A DNA stretch of 37,084 nucleotides from Deltaproteobacteria bacterium (lineage in GTDB: Bacteria; Bdellovibrionota; JAJCYS01): the NCBI GenBank assembly GCA_029262815.1, contig JAJCYS010000020.1:1-37084 (forward strand). Reading direction: 5' to 3'. Both the position numbers and the translations under genes were made by a program. Positions within the stretch are counted from its first letter, which is position 1. Each line of letters starts with the position of its first letter. Shown piece after piece: positions 17,095 to 26,243 of the stretch. The notes beneath the pieces were generated by a model. The model was not told the DNA's origin. It did not search any database and was given only the letters and a program-made list of their open reading frames with translations.

Positions 17095-19164
17095 TTGAAA
17101 GATGAAAAAAGTCCCCATTTGACGAATTCCCTCAATAGTATCGACTGGGAGTCACTTTGTCAGTATCTATCAGCAGAGTGCCGAACGAACGGTGGCCGTG
17201 TGCTGGGGAAGCACCTTACGCCTCCCAGTACCTACGCAGCGATCCAGACCGCTTATGACCAGGTCGTATTGTTTTCGCAGTTAGATGAGGCCCACCTCGC
17301 AATCGACCTTACGCCGTGTGACCGGCTTGAAGCGCTACTGGAGACCCTGAGTAGCGGGTATGTTCTCCAATCCAACGTATGCCTTGATGTTGTGGAGTTC
17401 ATCAGCACGTGTAAGGCAATCCACGAACGATTAGAGGCCATCATTCAAGATCGGGATACAAGAGAAAAAAGTCACGGATTCTTGCCTGCCCAAGAATATT
17501 GGTCAAAATTGATAGATTTTATCTTGGAGCGAATATCGTTTCATGGGGAGCTCAAAGAAGATGCAAGCCCTAAATTAGCAGACCTTTCACGGCAAGAGAC
17601 CAAAGATCGTGGGGCGCTCGAAAAGGCTTTGGCATCTGTCACAGAGAAATATGCCTATCAATCGATGTTGATGGATCGGTTTGTGACCCTTCGGGATGGT
17701 CGTTATGTATTGCCCGTTAAAATGCAATTTCACAAGCAGGTGAAAGGCATTATCCATGATTTATCGAATAGCAAGAAAACTTCTTTCATTGAGCCATTTG
17801 AAATCGTAAAAATCAATAATCACTTAGTAGAAGTCTTGCAGGCTAAGCAAGAAGAGCGCCTAATAATTCTCAGGGTGATTTCTGAGGTTATTATACGTAA
17901 TTTTGATGACCTGAAAGTAGATTTAGAGTGGCTTCATAAACTTGATTTAATACGTGCAAAAATTCGGTTGGGCAAGCTTTTGCAAGGCACCTTGATTCTG
18001 CCCGAGCCCCTAGCTCAGCGATGGCCAGGGATGACAATTAGAGAGATGCGCCACCCACTTCTGGTGCTACAGGGGGAATCTGTTGTGGCAAATACAGTGA
18101 TTCTCTCTGATGAGAGTCGTGGATTGGTGGTTTCAGGCCCCAATATGGGCGGGAAAACCATTTTATTAAAAAGTATTGGGTCCATAGTTGCGATGAGTTA
18201 CTGTGGCATTCCTGTGCCCTGTGATGCAGGGTCTAAAATTCCACACTTTTCTTGGTGGCGGTTAGTGGTAGGGGATCAACAATCTGTACAAGAGGGGATT
18301 AGTTCATTTGCGTTTCAGGTCGAAATGCTCAAAGAAATGCCAAAAAAGAAAGGCTGGGGACTACTGATTGCTGACGAGCTGATGGGATCGACGGATCCCG
18401 AAGAAGGTGAGGTCTTAGCTCAAGCGTTGCTTGAATCTTGGGCAAAATCTAATCGGGTGATTGGGTTTGTGAGTACCCACTTCACACGAGTAAAGGCATT
18501 GAGCGTCACTGGGAAGTTGCCTTTCATGTATGGTTCTATGGCATATGAGAAAGGTCTGCCGACGTATCTTTTCCTAGATGGGAGTATCGGTCAGTCGTTT
18601 GGGATAGAAATGGCGCGTGCTAAAGGAATGCCGGAATCTATTGTTGAGAAAGCTAAGGCGTATCTTGGTGAGGAAAAACTGAAGCTACATGATTTGATGG
18701 CGGCTATGCAAGCAAAGGTGGCTCAGGTTGATCGACAAAGCACTGCCATGATTAACGAGAAAAAAGGTGTTCAGGATAAGTTAAACGAGGTTGAGGCTCT
18801 GACGCACCAGCTGAAGGAAGATCGTAAAGTGCTCGAGGTTAAAATCCTGCATGAAGTCTGGCAAAGCTACGAATCAACCTTAAAAGAAATGAGAGAGTGG
18901 CTTTCTAAGGAACAAAAAACGAGGAAAGCATTTACGGGCCTTGAGAAAAAAGCTCAGACAAAAATTGATCAAGTGCGTGAAAATATTACAGATTTATTTA
19001 CTGCCGAGCAACCCAAGCCCGGTGATTGTTATATGATTCCTTATTTAGGAAAGGTGATCGTAATCGAGTGGTGTCAAGAAAAGGGGTATGCGTTAGTACA
19101 ATGTAAGAACAAAAGGCTGAGGCTGGCGCTTGAGCATTTTGCGAATGCAAAAAAAGCTGAATAA
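17095..19164 (+). CDS. mutS2: MutS2-type ATPase lacking a Smr domain
   Basis: MutS2 proteins act on recombination intermediates and, in some bacteria, on collided ribosomes. The MutS2 core is complete: the N-terminal helical region, the clamp block DRFVTLRDGRYVLPVK, Walker A GPNMGGKT at residues 348-355, Walker B IADELMGSTDPEEG and the STHF switch. A coiled coil (about residues 515-640) and a KOW-like strand region (PGDCYMIPYLGKVIVIEW) follow, and then the protein stops. At 689 residues it lacks the C-terminal Smr nuclease domain of the usual 780-residue form; no LDLHG motif is present. The start is TTG with AGGT nine bases before. proC follows after 16 bases. Confidence 0.9.
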   Translation: MKDEKSPHLTNSLNSIDWESLCQYLSAECRTNGGRVLGKHLTPPSTYAAIQTAYDQVVLFSQLDEAHLAIDLTPCDRLEALLETLSSGYVLQSNVCLDVVEFISTCKAIHERLEAIIQDRDTREKSHGFLPAQEYWSKLIDFILERISFHGELKEDASPKLADLSRQETKDRGALEKALASVTEKYAYQSMLMDRFVTLRDGRYVLPVKMQFHKQVKGIIHDLSNSKKTSFIEPFEIVKINNHLVEVLQAKQEERLIILRVISEVIIRNFDDLKVDLEWLHKLDLIRAKIRLGKLLQGTLILPEPLAQRWPGMTIREMRHPLLVLQGESVVANTVILSDESRGLVVSGPNMGGKTILLKSIGSIVAMSYCGIPVPCDAGSKIPHFSWWRLVVGDQQSVQEGISSFAFQVEMLKEMPKKKGWGLLIADELMGSTDPEEGEVLAQALLESWAKSNRVIGFVSTHFTRVKALSVTGKLPFMYGSMAYEKGLPTYLFLDGSIGQSFGIEMARAKGMPESIVEKAKAYLGEEKLKLHDLMAAMQAKVAQVDRQSTAMINEKKGVQDKLNEVEALTHQLKEDRKVLEVKILHEVWQSYESTLKEMREWLSKEQKTRKAFTGLEKKAQTKIDQVRENITDLFTAEQPKPGDCYMIPYLGKVIVIEWCQEKGYALVQCKNKRLRLALEHFANAKKAE

Positions 19165-19180
19165 GCTACAATGAGGCATC

Positions 19181-20002
19181 ATGAGTCATGAAAAAATAGC
19201 AGTATGCGGATTTGGAAAAATGGGAGAAAGTCTTGCGCTTGGGTTGATACAAGGTGGCACTTGTAAACCCACAGATTTTCTATGCACTGTCGCCCACGAA
19301 CGCTCTCAGGCACGGGTTCAAGCCCATAATCTCACTGTAGCTTCAAGTAATCGTGAAGCCGTAGCAGGAGCTCAAATTGTGCTATTGACTGTAAAACCAA
19401 ACCAGATACCTGCTGTGTTTGAAGAAATCAGTCCTGTACTTACGCCAGACAAACTTATTATTTCCATCGCTGCTGGGGTTTCTATCCGAGAGATGGCCTC
19501 TTACACAGACGTTCCCGTACCGATTATTCGGGCCATGCCCAATACCCCGACATTAATTGGTCAAGGGGTAACCGTTTATTGTGGGGGGCAGCATGCAACG
19601 GCAGTACATTTAGACACAGCCAAGAAAATATTTAATGCCGTGGGCGCAGTGGTAGAGCTGGATGAGAGTCGAATGGATGCGGCGACGGGTTTATCAGGTT
19701 GTGGACCTGCGTATGTTTATTTGATTATTGAGGCGTTAGCGGAAGCTGGCGTGAAAGTTGGGATTTCGCGAGACATTTCAATGAAGCTTATAGCGCACAC
19801 CGTCCAAGGGTCTGCTGCGCTTATGTTGAAAGGTGATAAACATCCTGCGCTATTGAAGGATGATGTGACGACGCCCGGTGGGTGTGCTATCGATGGGTTG
19901 GTGGCTCTTGAAGAAGGGGGCGTTCGGACCAGTTTGATTAATGCTGTGGTTCAGGCAACTAAGAAAGCCCGTCAGTTAAGCACAAAGAAAGACCCAGAAT
20001 AA
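19181..20002 (+). CDS. proC: Pyrroline-5-carboxylate reductase
   Basis: Last step of proline synthesis: reduces pyrroline-5-carboxylate to proline with NAD(P)H in the cytoplasm. It begins with the Rossmann motif AVCGFGKMGESLALGLIQGG, has VLLTVKPNQIPAV and IIRAMPNTPTLIGQG in the middle, and closes with the family signature TTPGGCAIDGLVALEEGGVR. The length of 273 residues is standard. A GAGG lies just upstream of the ATG. It probably shares its transcript with mutS2 and is convergent with queG, whose stop lies only 12 bases away. Confidence 0.97.
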   Translation: MSHEKIAVCGFGKMGESLALGLIQGGTCKPTDFLCTVAHERSQARVQAHNLTVASSNREAVAGAQIVLLTVKPNQIPAVFEEISPVLTPDKLIISIAAGVSIREMASYTDVPVPIIRAMPNTPTLIGQGVTVYCGGQHATAVHLDTAKKIFNAVGAVVELDESRMDAATGLSGCGPAYVYLIIEALAEAGVKVGISRDISMKLIAHTVQGSAALMLKGDKHPALLKDDVTTPGGCAIDGLVALEEGGVRTSLINAVVQATKKARQLSTKKDPE

Positions 20003-20014
20003 ATTTTAGTTTCC

Positions 20015-20998
20015 TTATTTCAATAACTCTTGGAGTTGGGCTTGTGCAAGATCGGTTAAAGGTTTTTCAGACTCGAGCCATTTGATGCTTTCGGACAGAC
20101 CTATTGAGTGCACGAGTTGGATGAGCGCGTTTCGTTGCATCATGTTATAGCGGAGTCGGTTGAGAGCAGTGTCTTTGACGGCTTCATTAAACTCGCGCCG
20201 GGTCAATGTAAGCCACTGTTTGGCATCGAAAGACTCTGGTTCGTTAGAAACGTGCTTTTTGTTCCACGGGCACACTTGTTGACAGATGTCACATCCGAAA
20301 AAATGTCCTTTCAATGCTGGGAAAAAAGATTTTTCGATAATACCGCGGTACTCAATAGTGAGGTAACTGATGCACTTTCGGGCGTCAAGTACATAGGGTG
20401 ACACAAAAGCCTGTGTTGGACATGCTGAGATGCATGCGGAGCACGACCCACAGTAGTTCTTGGATTGGGTGTCCGTGTAATGGTCCATGGGAATAGAAAG
20501 GGCCATGCCGCCTAAAGTGAAATATGAACCTTGTTTTCTATCAATAACGCATGTGTTTTTGCCAACCCAGCCCATGCCTGACTCAGCAGCATATCCTCGT
20601 TCCAGAACAGGAAAGATGTCAGCAAAGGGCCACCCCTGAAGGTCAGGGTGATGTACCTTGAGCTCTTCAAGTACTTGAGAAAGTTTATTCGGGATCACTT
20701 TATGGTAATCCGGTGTAGTGTGCGCATAGGCTGCAATAGCTTGGTTGGGGCTAGGTGGGCGATAGGGCCATGCCACGACCAACAAGGTTTCAGCCAGCGG
20801 AAAGAGGGTTTGGATAGAAACCCGTTTATCAGCGCGATGGTCAGCAAGGTAAGTCATTGATCCGTGGTACTGATTTGAAATCCAAGATCTGTAGTGATCA
20901 TAAGAAGAGATTGGTTTTATGGGCAGGCATCCAACCAGAGAAAACCCAGCATCCTTACACAGAGTGCGAATTGAGAGTTGGGACAAGAGCGAAGCCAT
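20015..20998 (-). CDS. queG: Epoxyqueuosine reductase
   Basis: Reduces epoxyqueuosine to queuosine in tRNA, using cobalamin and two [4Fe-4S] clusters. The cluster ligands are visible in CGSCSACISACPTQAF and FGCDICQQVCPWN, with the family's YRGIIEKSFFPALKGHFFGC between. WPFADIFPVLERGYAAESGMG and GWVGKNTCVIDRKQGSYF are typical QueG blocks. The ATG at 20998 gives MASLLSQLSIRTLCKDAGF, matching the family's N-terminus. A TTG at 21028 would add ten residues; neither has a clear ribosome-binding site. It lies divergent to trmB, another tRNA modification gene. Confidence 0.95.
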   Translation of the reverse strand: MASLLSQLSIRTLCKDAGFSLVGCLPIKPISSYDHYRSWISNQYHGSMTYLADHRADKRVSIQTLFPLAETLLVVAWPYRPPSPNQAIAAYAHTTPDYHKVIPNKLSQVLEELKVHHPDLQGWPFADIFPVLERGYAAESGMGWVGKNTCVIDRKQGSYFTLGGMALSIPMDHYTDTQSKNYCGSCSACISACPTQAFVSPYVLDARKCISYLTIEYRGIIEKSFFPALKGHFFGCDICQQVCPWNKKHVSNEPESFDAKQWLTLTRREFNEAVKDTALNRLRYNMMQRNALIQLVHSIGLSESIKWLESEKPLTDLAQAQLQELLK

Positions 20999-21075
20999 GC
21001 TTAGGGTAAATAATACAGGATGGCTCAAAAAAGCAAGGGGAGGAACGTAATTTATGGTATAAATGGGGCTTTAAA

Positions 21076-21726
21076 ATGTTTGCAAGGCAGGTTTTGATGG
21101 GTTATCCCAATCCATGGCGGCAAATGCCTGAGCCCTATAACCAGTATATTTGGCAGGATGATGCCCACATTTTCAAACTAGAATTACCTGATCTGGTGCC
21201 AGCTTCGGCGAATAACGTTTATGCGGAGCTTGGGATTGGAAATGGGGGACTTATCACCGAGTTGGCTCGTCTTAATCCAGATGATTTTTTTCTGGGCATA
21301 GATTTGTATTACCGTCAGTTGGGTCGATCTGCAAGACGGATTCACCGAGAGAAGTTGAGCAATGTGCAGCTTCTCAGATACAACGCGAACCATCCCGCGA
21401 TTTTGTTTCCAAATCATTTTTTACAGGGTATTTTGATAAACTTCCCCGATCCGTGGCCGAAAGCGAGGCATCACAATAATCGTATATTTGATGGCCCTGT
21501 CGCAAAACATTTGAGGCAGATCTTGAAACCAAAGAAAGGGTGGGTCTTTTTACAAACTGATCAGAAGCCTTATTTTGAAGGAGCGTGTCGCCTCCTTGAA
21601 AAAGAGGGATTTACTGTTTGCCAAAAAGAATATCCGCCTATTATGCCTGAGCTGATTCGAAGCCCGTTTCACAGTCTTTTTGATTCTAGAGGAGATGTGG
21701 TGCACGCCGTGACCGCATGGGTCTAG
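21076..21726 (+). CDS. trmB: tRNA (guanine-N7-)-methyltransferase
   Basis: Methylates G46 in the tRNA variable loop. SAM-binding motif I reads VYAELGIGNGGLITELA, followed by FLGIDLYYRQLGRSARRI and the TrmB signature INFPDPWPKARHHNNRIF, which carries the catalytic Asp region. The 216 residues are typical. The gene starts 77 bases from queG on the opposite strand, so the two tRNA-modification genes share an intergenic region. A VOC-fold gene begins 33 bases after its stop on the same strand. Confidence 0.93.
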   Translation: MFARQVLMGYPNPWRQMPEPYNQYIWQDDAHIFKLELPDLVPASANNVYAELGIGNGGLITELARLNPDDFFLGIDLYYRQLGRSARRIHREKLSNVQLLRYNANHPAILFPNHFLQGILINFPDPWPKARHHNNRIFDGPVAKHLRQILKPKKGWVFLQTDQKPYFEGACRLLEKEGFTVCQKEYPPIMPELIRSPFHSLFDSRGDVVHAVTAWV

Positions 21727-21759
21727 CCTTAAGGGATTTTACATACTAAAATACGGACC

Positions 21760-22455
21760 GTGTGGTTAGATCATGTGGTGATTCAGCTAGTAGATGAATC
21801 AGTGGCAACTCAACTTGAACAAGACATTCAACGTGTCGGCTTGCCGTTTCGTGCGACAAAGGAAAAGTCCACGTCTGAAGGCAAAGCATCATATTTATGG
21901 CTTGGGCATACTTTTTTTGAGTTTGTACGGACTCAAGAGGCTGATACAAACTCAACAATTCTTTTCTTACGTGTCCCCTGTATTGAACGTACGAGAACTA
22001 TGCTCGAACAATCGGGTCATCCCGTCACAATAGATGAATCCAAGACTAAAACGGGAAGTCGTTTTTGGCAGCGAAAAACCAAACAGCGAACGATTATGTG
22101 CGAGGCGATACCTGGCAGCGAGTTTTCCATCGGATTTGTGGAATATCCGGATAGGGTTGGTTCACGTGTGAAACGCTCCATGACGCCAAACGGCAATGAG
22201 TTTGGATTTCAAAGTATGCATTATGTGTCTTGTCGTTTGCCTAACTGGGGAGAAGCCAAGAAGGTTATTCCCTCTCTCTTCCCTCATGCAGTTAAGGGAC
22301 CTAGTGAGTTGACTGTGCCCATTCAAAAAGGGACCTTGAAATTTTCAGGCAAAAAAGAAGGGTCAGCTGAGATAGGTTGTCATGTGGTGGGTCATCATCA
22401 TGTGGGTCAGTCTTTCTCCGTAGGATGTCTAAATTTAGAAATAGTCGCCCACTAG
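21760..22455 (+). CDS. Glyoxalase/VOC-fold protein
   Basis: The first residues, MWLDHVVIQLVDESVATQLEQDI, and the pattern YLWLGHTFFEFVRTQ resemble a vicinal-oxygen-chelate half-domain with a His and a Glu as possible metal ligands. A second half appears from MHYVSCRLPNWGEAKKVIPSLF. This fits a glyoxalase-like family-3 protein. Substrate and reaction cannot be deduced. The start is GTG, and no strong ribosome-binding site is visible. It lies 33 bases after trmB and is convergent with murG. Confidence 0.6.
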   Translation: MWLDHVVIQLVDESVATQLEQDIQRVGLPFRATKEKSTSEGKASYLWLGHTFFEFVRTQEADTNSTILFLRVPCIERTRTMLEQSGHPVTIDESKTKTGSRFWQRKTKQRTIMCEAIPGSEFSIGFVEYPDRVGSRVKRSMTPNGNEFGFQSMHYVSCRLPNWGEAKKVIPSLFPHAVKGPSELTVPIQKGTLKFSGKKEGSAEIGCHVVGHHHVGQSFSVGCLNLEIVAH

Positions 22456-22467
22456 CTTCGCCACTCT

Positions 22468-22500
22468 GAGGAGAACCGTTGTAATTTAACCCAGTCATTG
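22468..22500. repeat. Words shared with the 12.6-kb REP-like element, in swapped order
   Basis: GAGGAGAACCGT (22468-22479) and CCAGTCATTG (22491-22500) are exact copies of words in the palindromic element at 12573-12597, where they occur in the opposite order and three bases apart. The location is the same kind of place: between two convergent genes. It may be a decayed or rearranged copy. No complete stem was found here. Confidence 0.4.
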
Positions 22501-22552
22501 CTGTAAAGGTTAGGTAATTCGTTGACAAGTTTTGTTAAAAGCATGGGGAATT

Positions 22553-23662
22553 CTATTGTTTTTTTGTGCGTAGATATGGAGTCAAAACGGTATTCAGAAC
22601 CTCGAGGGAGGGGTATCGAGTTTTTACGAGTTTGAGGTTTTCCACAAAAGCGTTTCTACGTGTGGGTTCTGTGAGCCAGAGAATGCAAGTATCAATGAGC
22701 GTTTTCTGCCAAAACAGATCCGATTCTTGAATGAGTTTGGCAGCGCCAAAATGAGTGAGCCACTGGGCATTAGCGACTTGATGGTTGTGCGTAGAGTGTG
22801 GGAAAGGAACAACGAGTGCAGGGGTTTCGCTGTGTATGACATCGAATAAAGAAAGTGCGCCTGCGCGTGTAATACATAAATCTGCTGCCAGGAATGTAGG
22901 AAATAGGTTTTTTGTATGCCCAATCAGCGTGAGTTGCTTTCGAGTGATGAGTTCTGCGAATTGAGTCGAGATCGCATCTACATTTTGAGTGCCACATTGC
23001 CATACGATGTGAAGTGACTCACATTTTGAGAATAAGGTATCGATGTGTTCAGCAACTGCTGTATTTAGAGCCTGAGCCCCGTGTGACCCGCCTGTAATCA
23101 GTAACATAGGATGAGGACATGAAACGGGTTGATCATGTCGCAGTCTTGGCCAGCTGAAATTGCCAGTATAAACACACTTCTTTTGTGCCCGGGGTATGAA
23201 GTGTTGTACTGCGTTTTCAAATCCGAGCAAAATAGATTTTGAAAACCGTGCAAAAAACCGATTAACAATTCCAGGGTAGCTGTTTTGCTCTTGTAATAGT
23301 ATGGGAATACGAAGGATCAATGCGGCCATCAATGTTGGTGCTGAGGCGTATCCACCCACACCAATGATTAGGCTAGCTTTTTTTTGTCTTAATAGTCGAA
23401 TAGACGAGTAGGTACTTTTGAATAACCGAACACACGTACCCATTTTTTGAACGAACGTTTGATTTGAAAAGGATCGAATAGGTAGGTGGACAATTTGCTT
23501 TAGATTATGTTGTTTTGCAAATAGATAATCTAGTGGTTTTTGCCCGGTGACATAGGTGATGTTGGCATTGAAGTGTGTCTGAATATAGTGGCCCATGACA
23601 ACACTGGGCACGAGGTGCCCACCCGTACCGCCGCCTGCAATAATAACGTTATCGTTTGACAT
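22553..23662 (-). CDS. murG: UDP-GlcNAc transferase MurG (lipid II synthase)
   Basis: Transfers GlcNAc from UDP-GlcNAc to lipid I on the inner face of the membrane, making lipid II. It starts MSNDNVIIAGGGTGGHLVPS with the GGGTGGH substrate loop. Other family blocks are GVGGYASAPTLMAALILR, ILLQEQNSYPGIVNRFF, LLITGGSHGAQALN, and ITRAGALSLFDVIHSETPAL with the PFPHSTHNHQVANAQWL loop. The 369 residues are complete. Its start overlaps the end of ftsW by 14 bases. It is the last gene of the wall block; murC and murB do not follow. Confidence 0.97.
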   Translation of the reverse strand: MSNDNVIIAGGGTGGHLVPSVVMGHYIQTHFNANITYVTGQKPLDYLFAKQHNLKQIVHLPIRSFSNQTFVQKMGTCVRLFKSTYSSIRLLRQKKASLIIGVGGYASAPTLMAALILRIPILLQEQNSYPGIVNRFFARFSKSILLGFENAVQHFIPRAQKKCVYTGNFSWPRLRHDQPVSCPHPMLLITGGSHGAQALNTAVAEHIDTLFSKCESLHIVWQCGTQNVDAISTQFAELITRKQLTLIGHTKNLFPTFLAADLCITRAGALSLFDVIHSETPALVVPFPHSTHNHQVANAQWLTHFGAAKLIQESDLFWQKTLIDTCILWLTEPTRRNAFVENLKLVKTRYPSLEVLNTVLTPYLRTKKQ

Positions 23663-24767
23663 ATGTAGAACAGTTTAATAGCAACCCCACCAATGCCATA
23701 CATAAAATTACATTGCTGCCCCCCGTACTGATAAAAGGTAGATTCATGCCTGTTGGAGGGAGCAGGGCTATATTGACCATGATGTGAATTAAAGATTGTG
23801 TCATTAAGATAAACGTAGCGCCGGCGGTTAATAGCGCTACAAAGGGCTCTTTGACGTGCCGAGTGATCCAAAATCCCCTGAAGATGAAGAGACTCCATAA
23901 GGTGAGAAATATGAGGATGCCAAAAAAACCGATCTCTTCACCCATAATTGAAAAGACGTAATCGCTATGAGCTTGAGGAATAAAAAACAATTTTCCCTGT
24001 GAGTTGCCAAGGCCTTTGCCAAAAATGTTTCCAGATGAGAATGAGGTTAATGCTTGTAAGGTCTGAAATCCTTTATTGCCGGGGTCAGACCAAGGGTTAA
24101 GAAATGTAAGGATGCGTTTCAGGCGATACGGGGCCATATAGATAACACCAACCAGAAAGGGTAATGCGGCTAGGGATAGTCCAATAAGATGTTTTAATGG
24201 GGTGCCGGCCATAAACAACATGAAAAGAAGCAGGCTGATGTATAGAAGTGCAGTCCCAAAGTCTGGTTCTAAAAGTAGGAGAACCGACATAATCGCTGTA
24301 ATGCCCAGATGAGGTAATGTGCCGATGGCAAATAGGTGAATGGTTTTTTTTTCAATTTTTTTGTTGAGACTGTATGCCAAATATAAAAGTAAGGGTATTT
24401 TGCAAAACTCACTAGGTTGAATATGAAATCCAGCTAATCGGATCCAGCGAGAAGCACCGCCTAAAGAAACCTGTAATCCTGGAATAAGGGGGAGGCAGAG
24501 ACCCAAGATGCCGAGGATGAGGAAAAGGTACGTGTATTTTTTAAGCCATTCGAGTTTGATGCAAGCACAACCGAGGCCAACAAGGGCTCCTGCAAAAAGA
24601 TGAAATAAATGACTGGTCACAAAGTGTGTGTCAGATCCAAATCGTTTAAAACTAATGATTGTGGTCGAGCTGTAAACGATCAAGAGACCAAAAAAAACAA
24701 AAAATAAAAGCAAAGATAAAATGAGGTAATCAGCAGTTAGTCGTTTTTTTATAAACTGTACGGCCAT
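23649..24767 (-). CDS. ftsW: SEDS peptidoglycan polymerase FtsW
   Basis: A membrane glycosyltransferase that polymerises lipid II at the division site. The 372 residues have about ten hydrophobic segments. Family marks include GLLIVYSSTTII in the first span, GGASRWIRLAGFHIQPSEFCKI, DFGTALLY, AHSDYVFSIMGEEIGFFG and PTGMNLPFISTGGSN. FtsW rather than RodA is chosen from its place between murD and murG. It starts 29 bases after murD and overlaps murG by 14 bases. Confidence 0.93.
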   Translation of the reverse strand: MAVQFIKKRLTADYLILSLLLFFVFFGLLIVYSSTTIISFKRFGSDTHFVTSHLFHLFAGALVGLGCACIKLEWLKKYTYLFLILGILGLCLPLIPGLQVSLGGASRWIRLAGFHIQPSEFCKIPLLLYLAYSLNKKIEKKTIHLFAIGTLPHLGITAIMSVLLLLEPDFGTALLYISLLLFMLFMAGTPLKHLIGLSLAALPFLVGVIYMAPYRLKRILTFLNPWSDPGNKGFQTLQALTSFSSGNIFGKGLGNSQGKLFFIPQAHSDYVFSIMGEEIGFFGILIFLTLWSLFIFRGFWITRHVKEPFVALLTAGATFILMTQSLIHIMVNIALLPPTGMNLPFISTGGSNVILCMALVGLLLNCSTYVKR

Positions 24768-24796
24768 GATGAAGCTATGGAGTTACACCGAGCTCA

Positions 24797-26185
24797 TCAA
24801 AGTTTGGCAATAAATCCGTTAAATTTTTCACCACGTTCCTCAAAGTCTTTGAACATGTCGTAGCTTGGACAGCCAGGAGAGAATAGAACTTGGTCACCGA
24901 TACGGCTTTTTTGGTAAGCCAAGAGAAGGGCTTCCTCGATTGAGCCGAGCAGGAATGTTTCAGCGTGATCACCCAAAGTCCGGTTCAACCGTTCTTTAGT
25001 TTGGCCGATGAGCAGTAATGTTTTGACCTTTTGTTTAACTAAGGGAATAAGGGAGTCAAAATTTTGTTGAGTTTCTTTTCCGCCGCAGATGAGATGCACG
25101 GGACCTGGTAAAGCCTTAAGTGCATTTGCAACACTCATAATGTTAGAGCTTTTCGCATCATTGTAAACAAGAATGTTGTCCTTATCGTAAACGAGTTGAA
25201 GACGATGTGGCGGTGCCCGTAATGTTTTGAGATCTAGTTTTTGCGTTTGGGTGATAAACGACTCGCCGATGATGGCATAGAGCGCTTGAAGGGCAGCCAT
25301 TAAGTTGTCCTTATTATGAAAACCTGGCAGATCAAATGAGTCCAATTTCCAAGAGGCTGTTTTGTTGTTCTTGCCCGAATGTAATGTGACAGTTTTAGGG
25401 TCAGTAAGATGCGTTAGTTTGAGCGCGGGATCTTTTTGAATGAAATTCGATAGGTTCATCTTTGAAAAATAACGAACTTCCGCATGCGTATTGTCTCTAA
25501 AATTTTGTATATGAGAGTCGAGTGCATTTAGAATCAAGACATTTTTTGTTTGCCTGGCAAGATTTACTTTGGCGTTCAAGTAATCGTCAAATGTGCCCCC
25601 ATGGTCGTTAATATGATGTGGCGATATGTTGAGCACGATGCTTATGTGGGGTTTAACACGGTGTAACATCTCTAACATGAAACTACTCAGTTCTACTATC
25701 AGATGAGATTTGAGCTTTCCCTCATTCTCTAATAAATAGTCGCATACAGGTCTACCGTTGTTGCCGCATAGTGGAGAGGCAGAGATTTTTAATTGAGAGA
25801 GGAGATCTGAAATCATAGTGCCGGTCGTAGTTTTGCCATTTGTACCAGTAATAGCGATTATTTTGTGAGGATAAAAAGCAAGTCCGAGTTCTGTTTCACT
25901 CCAGACGAGATCTGGGTGCTTTGAGAGTGCCTTGTTAATTTTCTCATCCCGAATGCCTGGGCTTTTTACAATCAGATCATAGCTACAGAGTTCTTTAGTG
26001 TGTGGTATTCCTAGTTCGGCGTTTGTATAGAGGCCTTCAAGGGTGGCTAGGGCATCAGATAATTCTGAAGCTGCTTTTGTATCAGATATATCGATCAATG
26101 CACCTTGCTGATGCAGAAAGCGTGTTGCAGCGATACCACTTCTCCCAAGTCCCAGGACTAACGCCTTCTTTCCTTTTAGGTTCAT
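24797..26185 (-). CDS. murD: UDP-N-acetylmuramoylalanine-D-glutamate ligase
   Basis: ATP-dependent addition of D-Glu to UDP-MurNAc-L-Ala in the cytoplasm. It begins MNLKGKKALVLGLGRSGIAA with a Rossmann-like loop. The ATP loop reads ITGTNGKTTTGTMISDLL, followed by ELSSFMLEML and ISPHHINDHGGTFDDYLNAK. The C-terminal ligase domain has PHRLQLVYDKDNILVYNDAKSSN near residues 324-347, except that the family's DSK triplet reads DAK here. The C-terminus has LLFSPGCPSYDMFKDFEERG, a typical MurD end. 462 residues; 58 bases downstream of mraY. Confidence 0.97.
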   Translation of the reverse strand: MNLKGKKALVLGLGRSGIAATRFLHQQGALIDISDTKAASELSDALATLEGLYTNAELGIPHTKELCSYDLIVKSPGIRDEKINKALSKHPDLVWSETELGLAFYPHKIIAITGTNGKTTTGTMISDLLSQLKISASPLCGNNGRPVCDYLLENEGKLKSHLIVELSSFMLEMLHRVKPHISIVLNISPHHINDHGGTFDDYLNAKVNLARQTKNVLILNALDSHIQNFRDNTHAEVRYFSKMNLSNFIQKDPALKLTHLTDPKTVTLHSGKNNKTASWKLDSFDLPGFHNKDNLMAALQALYAIIGESFITQTQKLDLKTLRAPPHRLQLVYDKDNILVYNDAKSSNIMSVANALKALPGPVHLICGGKETQQNFDSLIPLVKQKVKTLLLIGQTKERLNRTLGDHAETFLLGSIEEALLLAYQKSRIGDQVLFSPGCPSYDMFKDFEERGEKFNGFIAKL

Positions 26186-26243
26186 ACTCGTGCCTCCTCA
26201 AGTGGCTTTTTTGTACACATTATACCGGTAATCGGGTCAGGGT

